From assembly GCA_003229495.1 (NCBI GenBank), contig QIEB01000146.1, forward strand, positions 1-6,353: a DNA stretch of 6,353 nucleotides, in the 5' to 3' direction. Positions 1-4,046 of this stretch are shown here, in pieces. The position numbers and the translations under genes were made by a program. Origin of the DNA: Flammeovirgaceae bacterium. Lineage in GTDB: Bacteria; Bacteroidota; Bacteroidia; Cytophagales; Cyclobacteriaceae. The notes beneath the pieces were generated by a model. It saw only the letters and a program-made list of their open reading frames with translations, ran no database searches and had not been told where the DNA came from. Position 1 is the first letter of the stretch; the number at the start of each line of letters is the position of its first letter.

Positions 1-117
1 ATTATTGGTATGCAATGTGCATCAATGGAGGATAGCCAGGTCGATAGCTGTAAGCGTAAAAATGTTTATATTGAGCAAATAGCTTTAATAAGCGCTTACA
101 CCTAAACAACATTAACA
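1..117. other. upstream region, no confident gene
   Basis: The reading frame starting at base 1 is open for 34 codons and stops at TAA 103-105. It could be the 3' end of a gene beginning outside the window, but I do not recognise the peptide. A second frame is also open to base 80, so chance is a sufficient explanation. The region holds a perfect 10-bp palindrome, TAAGCGCTTA, at 89-98. It also holds an 8-bp inverted repeat, TGTAAGCG (49-56) against CGCTTACA (93-100), with a 36-nt spacer. These overlap the probable promoter and leader of the lipoprotein gene and could be a regulator site or simply chance. Confidence 0.4.
80..87 (+). promoter_or_regulatory. possible -7 box of the lipoprotein gene
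   Basis: TAGCTTTA matches seven of the eight positions of TAnnTTTG, the Bacteroidota -7 consensus, counting the two free ones. Transcription would begin near 92-94 and leave a leader of about 25 nt. No convincing -33 TTTG/TTG element is seen at the usual 17-23 nt spacing. This is therefore only a candidate. Confidence 0.3.
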
Positions 118-702
118 ATGAAAAATCAACTATTTAGTCTTATTGCTGTTGGTCTTTTGGCATTAACAGCCTGTCAACCTCCTGCAGACCAACAAACCGA
201 GTCAGTGGATTATGCTGCAGACGAACAAAGCGGATCACCGGACTATGCGGCATTTAATGAAAAGGTCGAAATCATACGATCTTTTTTCAAGGCACATTCT
301 GATGAAAATCCAGATGCTCTGAAGGAGTTATTGGCCGATACGCTAAGATGGAGCCCACCATATTACAATGGCAGTGAATGGCTTGGAAAGGAGGAATTTG
401 TGGCAGCTCTTCAAAACTATCATGACAATTTTGAAAACATCAAATTTACCGAAGGTATCGCGATGGGAGATACTATAGCAAATGGAATGTGGTCTGGATC
501 AGTTTTTCCTGAAAGCAATGCGTCAAACAATCCTGAAGCTATCCGAATTTACGGAACCTGGAATGCAGTACATACTGAGTCGGGAAAAGAAATTGGAGTG
601 AAATGGTTCGCCTTAGGTTGGATAAATGATGCAGGCAAGATTTCGCAATTCACCGAGTATTTTGATGTGAATGGAATTGCTGTGCAAATAGCGGCGGAAT
701 AA
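118..702 (+). CDS. NTF2/SnoaL-like lipoprotein
   Basis: A 194-residue envelope lipoprotein of unknown function. Residues 1-18 form a signal peptide with one Lys and a Leu/Ala-rich core, ending in the lipobox L16-T-A-C19, so Cys19 should be lipidated and become the mature N-terminus. Residues 20-45 are a Gln/Asp/Ser-rich linker in which DYAA occurs twice (31-34 and 42-45). From about residue 44 to 188 the pattern suggests one NTF2-like cone fold of the SnoaL/DUF4440 kind: an N-terminal helix (VEIIRSFFKAH), a 'DALKELLADTLRWSPP' segment, a helix 'KEEFVAALQNYHDNF', then beta strands rich in Trp and aromatics ending 'FTEYFDV'. SnoaL-like proteins include isomerases and hydrolases but also non-catalytic binding proteins; I see no basis for naming a substrate. 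The start is fixed by the signal peptide; there is no clear Shine-Dalgarno sequence. It appears monocistronic, with a strong terminator 8 nt after the stop. Confidence 0.85.
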   Translation: MKNQLFSLIAVGLLALTACQPPADQQTESVDYAADEQSGSPDYAAFNEKVEIIRSFFKAHSDENPDALKELLADTLRWSPPYYNGSEWLGKEEFVAALQNYHDNFENIKFTEGIAMGDTIANGMWSGSVFPESNASNNPEAIRIYGTWNAVHTESGKEIGVKWFALGWINDAGKISQFTEYFDVNGIAVQIAAE

Positions 703-709
703 GTTAATC

Positions 710-750
710 AAAAAATTAGCAGGCCAACTTTATTGGCCTGCTAATTTTTT
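710..750. terminator. perfect hairpin terminator, probably bidirectional
   Basis: A 17-nt arm (710-726) pairs without mismatch with 734-750 across a 7-nt loop (ACTTTAT). The core is TTAGCAGGCCA/TGGCCTGCTAA, flanked by six A on the left and six T on the right. It therefore has the stem plus U-tract form of an intrinsic terminator on either strand. It begins 8 nt after the lipoprotein stop codon and separates that gene from the glyS region. Confidence 0.9.
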
Positions 751-822
751 CATACTGGTCGGACGGTCCAATGTATACACGTGTAAATATTTTTTATAAT
801 TACAGGTGTTCTATGCCCCAAG

Positions 823-832
823 CCCCATTCCC
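823..832. repeat. left copy of CCCCATTCCC flanking the octamer array
   Basis: The 10-mer CCCCATTCCC occurs here and again at 1000-1009, on the two sides of the octamer array. A lone TGTTCTA (807-813) lies 9 nt before this copy, and the array itself precedes the other copy. This looks like two divergent copies of one ancestral segment, or a duplication flanking the array. Confidence 0.6.
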
Positions 833-841
833 ACCAAATCG

Positions 842-1000
842 TTAATCTATTGTTCTACTGTTCTATTGTTCTATTGTTCTACTGTTCTACTGTTCTATTG
901 TTCTATTGTTCTACTGTTCTATTGTTCTACTGTTCTATTGTTCTATTGTTCTACTGTTCTACTGTTCTACTGTTCTATTATTCTATTATTCTATTATTCC
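842..1000. repeat. octamer tandem repeat array (YTGTTCTA)n
   Basis: Sixteen consecutive perfect copies of an 8-bp unit, YTGTTCTA, run from 850 to 977. They are followed by two variant copies TTATTCTA (978-993) and a broken copy TTATTCC (994-1000), and preceded by a degenerate TTAATCTA (842-849). Only the first base of the core unit varies; read in order it is T C T T C C T T C T C T T C C C. The six-unit pattern TCTTCC appears twice (units 1-6 and 10-15), pointing to a 48-bp internal duplication. Degeneration at both edges with an identical core is typical of growth by replication slippage. The array ends 10 bp before the glyS -7 box. There are no unique spacers, so it is not a CRISPR. Confidence 0.95.
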
Positions 1001-1009
1001 CCCATTCCC
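1000..1009. repeat. right copy of CCCCATTCCC flanking the octamer array
   Basis: Exact second copy of the 10-mer at 823-832, placed between the array and the glyS -7 box, 177 bp from the first copy. Confidence 0.6.
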
Positions 1010-1010
1010 T

Positions 1011-1018
1011 TATCTTTG
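1011..1018 (+). promoter_or_regulatory. glyS promoter, -7 box TATCTTTG
   Basis: TATCTTTG is an exact match to the Bacteroidota -7 consensus TAnnTTTG. It lies 19 nt before the glyS ATG, so the expected leader is about 13-15 nt. The -33 element should fall near 985-994, inside the variant units TTATTCTA at the end of the array; no TTTG or TTG is present there. The promoter either relies on a weak -33 or uses the repeat DNA in its place. Confidence 0.75.
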
Positions 1019-1037
1019 CAGCTTGAATTAAATATGT

Positions 1038-2582
1038 ATGAGCCAGTCAGACGATAATCTGTTAAAGAAAGTCATAGCCCATGCCAAAGAATATGGTTAC
1101 GTATTCCCTTCCAGCGAGATCTACGATGGACTCAGTGCCACCTATGATTACGGACAATACGGCGTAGAGCTAAAAAATCATTTAAAGCAGTATTGGTGGC
1201 AGGCCATGGTTCAGTTGCATGAAAATATTGTGGGAATTGATGCTGCAATATTCATGCACCCAACCACCTGGAAAGCTTCAGGCCATGTGGATGCCTTTAT
1301 TGACCCTTTGATTGATAATAAAGATTCCGGGAAAAGATACCGGGCGGACCAACTTGTTGAAGAATATGTAGCAAAGATTGAAAATAAGATTACCAAAGAG
1401 GAGTTAAAAGCCGCCAAACGATTTGGTGAGGACTTCGATCTTGATCAGTTCAGGTCAACCAACCCAAGAGTACTACAGTATCAAACTAAAATTGATTCCA
1501 TCAATCAAAGACTCAAAGAGGCCATGGAACAGGGAGCTCTGAATGATCTGAAAACCCTGATCGAAGAGCTCGGGATAGCAGATCCCGTCTCAGGATCCAG
1601 GAACTGGACGGATGTGCGTCAGTTTAACCTTATGTTTTCTACGGAACTGGGATCACTGGCGGAAGAGTCCAATAAGATCTATTTACGCCCGGAAACTGCT
1701 CAGGGGATTTTTGTAAACTTCCTAAATGTACAGAAATCCGGAAGAATGCGCATTCCATTTGGCATTGCTCAAATCGGCAAAGCTTTCAGGAATGAAATTA
1801 TCGCCCGGCAATTTATCTTCCGTATGCGGGAGTTTGAGCAAATGGAGATGCAGTTTTTCGTAAAGCCGGGAGAAGAACTTAACTGGTATCAGGAGTGGAA
1901 AGAAAAACGCATGAAATGGCACCAGGCCCTGGGATTGGGTGCCGATAATTACCGGTTTCATGATCACCTAAACCTGGCCCATTACGCCAATGCTGCCTGT
2001 GATATTGAATTCAAGTTTCCCATGGGTTTTAAGGAGTTGGAAGGCATTCATTCCCGTACAGATTTTGATTTAAAAGCCCATGAGCAGCACAGTGGTAAAA
2101 AGCTGCAGTTTTTTGACCCGGCTGAGAACAAAAACTATGTACCGTATGTGGTCGAGACCTCCATCGGACTGGACCGGTTGTTTTTGGCATTGTTATCAAA
2201 AAGCTATACAGAAGAAACTCTGGAAGATGGCAGTCAGCGGGTGGTTTTACAGTTACCTGCTTCATTGGCTCCGGTTAAGGTAGCTATTTTACCATTGGTA
2301 AATAAGGATGGACTTTCAGAAAAGGCACAAGTACTGTTTGACCAGTTGAAATTTCATTTTCTTTGTCAATTCGATGCCAAGGATGCGATAGGCCGTCGCT
2401 ATCGAAGGCAAGATGCTATTGGAACCCCATATTGTATCACTGTGGATCACCAAACTTTAGAAGATAACACTGTGACTCTTCGGCACCGGGATACCATGCG
2501 GCAGGAGCGAGTATCAACAGAAAGCTTGACTTCGGTGCTACAAGAAAAGTGCTCACTACAGAAACTCCTCCAACAACTTTAG
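1038..2582 (+). CDS. glyS: glycine--tRNA ligase (dimeric, single-chain type)
   Basis: Class II aminoacyl-tRNA synthetase that charges tRNA-Gly with glycine at the cost of ATP in the cytoplasm. At 514 residues it matches the homodimeric bacterial/archaeal-eukaryotic form (also called glyQS), not the E. coli alpha2beta2 enzyme. Visible: the N-terminal segment 'FPSSEIYDGLSATYDYG' (23-39), with 'WKASGHVDAF' following at 78-87; 'NLMFST' (197-202); 'YLRPETAQGIFVNF' (215-228); motif 2 'FRNEI' (250-254) with 'FRMREFEQMEM' (261-271); 'GIHSRTDFDL' (336-345); motif 3 'ETSIGLDR' (373-380); and a C-terminal anticodon-binding domain from about 410, with 'GRRYRRQDAIGTPYCI' (452-467). It appears complete. 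ATG 1038 gives the normal N-terminus; another ATG at 1034 is out of frame and reaches a stop after seven codons. No Shine-Dalgarno is seen. It is followed 3 nt later by dgt. Confidence 0.97.
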   Translation: MSQSDDNLLKKVIAHAKEYGYVFPSSEIYDGLSATYDYGQYGVELKNHLKQYWWQAMVQLHENIVGIDAAIFMHPTTWKASGHVDAFIDPLIDNKDSGKRYRADQLVEEYVAKIENKITKEELKAAKRFGEDFDLDQFRSTNPRVLQYQTKIDSINQRLKEAMEQGALNDLKTLIEELGIADPVSGSRNWTDVRQFNLMFSTELGSLAEESNKIYLRPETAQGIFVNFLNVQKSGRMRIPFGIAQIGKAFRNEIIARQFIFRMREFEQMEMQFFVKPGEELNWYQEWKEKRMKWHQALGLGADNYRFHDHLNLAHYANAACDIEFKFPMGFKELEGIHSRTDFDLKAHEQHSGKKLQFFDPAENKNYVPYVVETSIGLDRLFLALLSKSYTEETLEDGSQRVVLQLPASLAPVKVAILPLVNKDGLSEKAQVLFDQLKFHFLCQFDAKDAIGRRYRRQDAIGTPYCITVDHQTLEDNTVTLRHRDTMRQERVSTESLTSVLQEKCSLQKLLQQL

Positions 2583-2585
2583 CAA

Positions 2586-3932
2586 ATGGGCTGGGTACAA
2601 CTTCTGTCCGGGAGTAAAGACAAGTCTTCCGGGACATCGGATCGTAGTGCTTTTGAGCGGGATTATGACCGGGTCATATTTTCTTATCCGTTCAGGCGTT
2701 TACAGGATAAAACACAGGTATTTCCCCTGCCAGAACAAGATTTCGTTCATACACGACTTACACATAGCCTGGAAGTATCAAGTGTAGGCCGGTCACTGGG
2801 CAAAAACGTGGGTGAAGAATTACTAAAGAAATATCCAGAGCTACTTGAAAATGGATTTAGTCAATTTGATTTTGGAGCCATTGTTTCAGCTGCATGTCTG
2901 ACTCATGACTTGGGAAACCCGCCTTTCGGACATACCGGAGAAGATGCTATTTCCGACTATTTTGGAAGTCATTCAAGCGGGTTATTCTTTAAAGATCAGG
3001 TAAATGTTGATGAATGGGAGGATCTGATCAATTTTGAAGGGAATGCGCAGGGATTCAGGATACTTACAAATAAGAAGCATCAGGGTCTTAAGCTTACTGA
3101 CCCCACACTGGCGGCTTTCACAAAATATCCCAGACAAAGTCTTCTGGACAATCTTCAACCAAACAGACGAAGTCAGAAGAAGTTCGGCTATTTTCAGACT
3201 GAGAAACTTGCTTTTCAGCGCCTCGCCGACAGCCTTGGTATGCACGAGCTAGATCCTGGAGTGGCCTGGTGCCGGCATCCGTTAGCATTTTTGGTAGAGG
3301 CAGCTGATGATATTTGCTATCATATTATCGATTTGGAGGACGGGTGCCGGATGGGCCTGATCAACGAAAAAGAGGCCATAGCCTTATTCGCTGAAATTTT
3401 GGGAGATAAGTTCAAGCCCTCCAAGTTACGGCAAATAGAGGGTCGGGATGAACGGATCGGTTTGATGAGAGCTGTTTCAATTGGGCTACTAATCGATCAA
3501 TGTGCTCAAGTGTTCATTGATTGTGAGCAAGAAATACTTTCAGGTAAATTCGATCACGCATTGACAGATCTCATACCGGCACAGGACATACTAGCAGAGA
3601 TCATGAAAGTGTCAATTGAACGTTTGTATCGGTCCCAAATGGTACTGGAAATTGAGGCTGGAGGATTTGAGGTACTAGGAGGACTACTCGAGTCCTTTAC
3701 TACCGCGTCGTACAAGTTCTTATTTCAAAGGGTTGCTATGTCGAGAAAGGAGGAGAGTGTGTTTAGTCTGTTGCCAGTTGGTTTGAGAAACTCTATTTCG
3801 AATGAAACAACGAGCTATGGCATGCTCCGCCTGATTTTAGATTACGTTTCTGGCCTCACGGACCGACATGCTATTGGTATGTACAGGAAGATGAAGGGGA
3901 TTGCGTTACCCGGATCTGGTTGGACGGGATAG
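2586..3932 (+). CDS. dgt: deoxyguanosinetriphosphate triphosphohydrolase (dGTPase)
   Basis: HD-superfamily enzyme, 448 residues, expected to hydrolyse dGTP (possibly other dNTPs) to the nucleoside plus triphosphate and so control the cytoplasmic dNTP pool. Residues 36-47 (FRRLQDKTQVFP) and 57-70 (RLTHSLEVSSVGRS) are family hallmarks. The metal-binding HD set is visible: H60 (THS), H107-D108 in 'CLTHDLGNPPFGHTGE', H116, and D241/D242 in 'EAADDICYHIIDLED'. The tail 'SGLTDRHAIGMYRKMKG' (422-438) is also typical. The length is normal and no residue appears lost. ATG 2586 gives the usual family N-terminus (MGWVQLL then a short variable loop). The start lies 3 nt after the glyS TAG, so co-transcription and translational coupling with glyS are likely; no promoter box is seen between them. 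Some HD dNTPases act in phage defence, but nothing here suggests that role. Confidence 0.95.
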   Translation: MGWVQLLSGSKDKSSGTSDRSAFERDYDRVIFSYPFRRLQDKTQVFPLPEQDFVHTRLTHSLEVSSVGRSLGKNVGEELLKKYPELLENGFSQFDFGAIVSAACLTHDLGNPPFGHTGEDAISDYFGSHSSGLFFKDQVNVDEWEDLINFEGNAQGFRILTNKKHQGLKLTDPTLAAFTKYPRQSLLDNLQPNRRSQKKFGYFQTEKLAFQRLADSLGMHELDPGVAWCRHPLAFLVEAADDICYHIIDLEDGCRMGLINEKEAIALFAEILGDKFKPSKLRQIEGRDERIGLMRAVSIGLLIDQCAQVFIDCEQEILSGKFDHALTDLIPAQDILAEIMKVSIERLYRSQMVLEIEAGGFEVLGGLLESFTTASYKFLFQRVAMSRKEESVFSLLPVGLRNSISNETTSYGMLRLILDYVSGLTDRHAIGMYRKMKGIALPGSGWTG

Positions 3933-3951
3933 CCCATGAAATATCCAACCT

Positions 3952-4015
3952 CGAACACCGAACAAAAAACCTACAAGTAGTCGGTCGGCGTTCAACATTC
4001 GGTGTTCGGTGTTCG
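3952..4015. repeat. 13-bp inverted repeat (CGAACACCGAACA / TGTTCGGTGTTCG)
   Basis: Arms 3952-3964 and 4003-4015 are exact reverse complements, separated by 38 nt. The long spacer and absence of a following T-run argue against a classical intrinsic terminator, though a folded 3' end of the glyS-dgt transcript is possible. It may be a small dispersed palindromic element; whether other copies exist in the genome cannot be seen from here. Confidence 0.75.
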
Positions 4016-4016
4016 G
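3996..4016. repeat. heptamer tandem repeat (TGTTCGG)
   Basis: Three tandem 7-bp units: CATTCGG (3996-4002), TGTTCGG (4003-4009) and TGTTCGG (4010-4016). The last unit ends 11 bp before the -7 box of the RND gene. The unit shares the core TGTTC with the octamer array before glyS. Confidence 0.7.
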
Positions 4017-4027
4017 CGTAAAATTAT

Positions 4028-4035
4028 TAGCTTTG
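4028..4035 (+). promoter_or_regulatory. RND gene promoter, -7 box TAGCTTTG
   Basis: TAGCTTTG is an exact TAnnTTTG match. A TTCG at 4005-4008 lies 19 nt upstream, the right spacing for a weak -33 element, and belongs to the heptamer repeat. Only 11 nt separate the box from the ATG at 4047, so the expected transcript has a leader of roughly 5-7 nt, close to leaderless. Confidence 0.65.
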
Positions 4036-4046
4036 TGCCCAAGAAT

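Larger units (their letters stand above)
703..1037. other. gene-free intergenic region before glyS
   Basis: This 335-nt stretch contains, in order: the hairpin terminator; a 10-bp palindrome TACACGTGTA (776-785) and a small GGAC-G-GTCC repeat (761-769); an AT-rich run (785-800); a C-rich patch; the octamer tandem array; a second C-rich patch; and the glyS -7 box. A frame is open from GTG 806 through the array to 1057, but it only reads the repeat as a period-8 peptide and is not regarded as a gene. Confidence 0.75.
3933..4046. other. intergenic region between dgt and the RND gene
   Basis: This 114-nt region holds an inverted repeat, a heptamer tandem repeat that overlaps its right arm, and a consensus -7 box. 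I see no U-tract terminator after dgt. The repeat sequences are rich in GAACAC/GTGTTC, unlike the adjoining coding DNA. Confidence 0.7.

Noticed and set aside
842..1000. CRISPR array
   Set aside because: The unit is 8 bp and contiguous, with no spacers and no cas genes nearby.
806..1057. An 83-codon open frame from GTG 806 with a period-8 CSTVLLFY-like peptide
   Set aside because: It is only the octamer repeat read in one frame (three 8-bp units make eight codons), starts at GTG, and overlaps the glyS promoter and start.
2080..2283. Alternative-frame open frames inside glyS and dgt (also on the minus strand at 1211-1417, 1722-1967, 2029-2265, 2437-2637 and 2982-3245, and on the plus strand at 3034-3252)
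   Set aside because: All are contained in or mostly overlap two well-recognised complete genes and show no independent coding evidence.
2586..3932. dGTPase as part of an anti-phage defence system
   Set aside because: It has the normal housekeeping Dgt length and motifs, is coupled to glyS, and no defence or mobile genes are nearby.
3952..4015. Intrinsic terminator of the glyS-dgt operon
   Set aside because: The spacer between arms is 38 nt and there is no T-run after the right arm; it fits a repeat element better.
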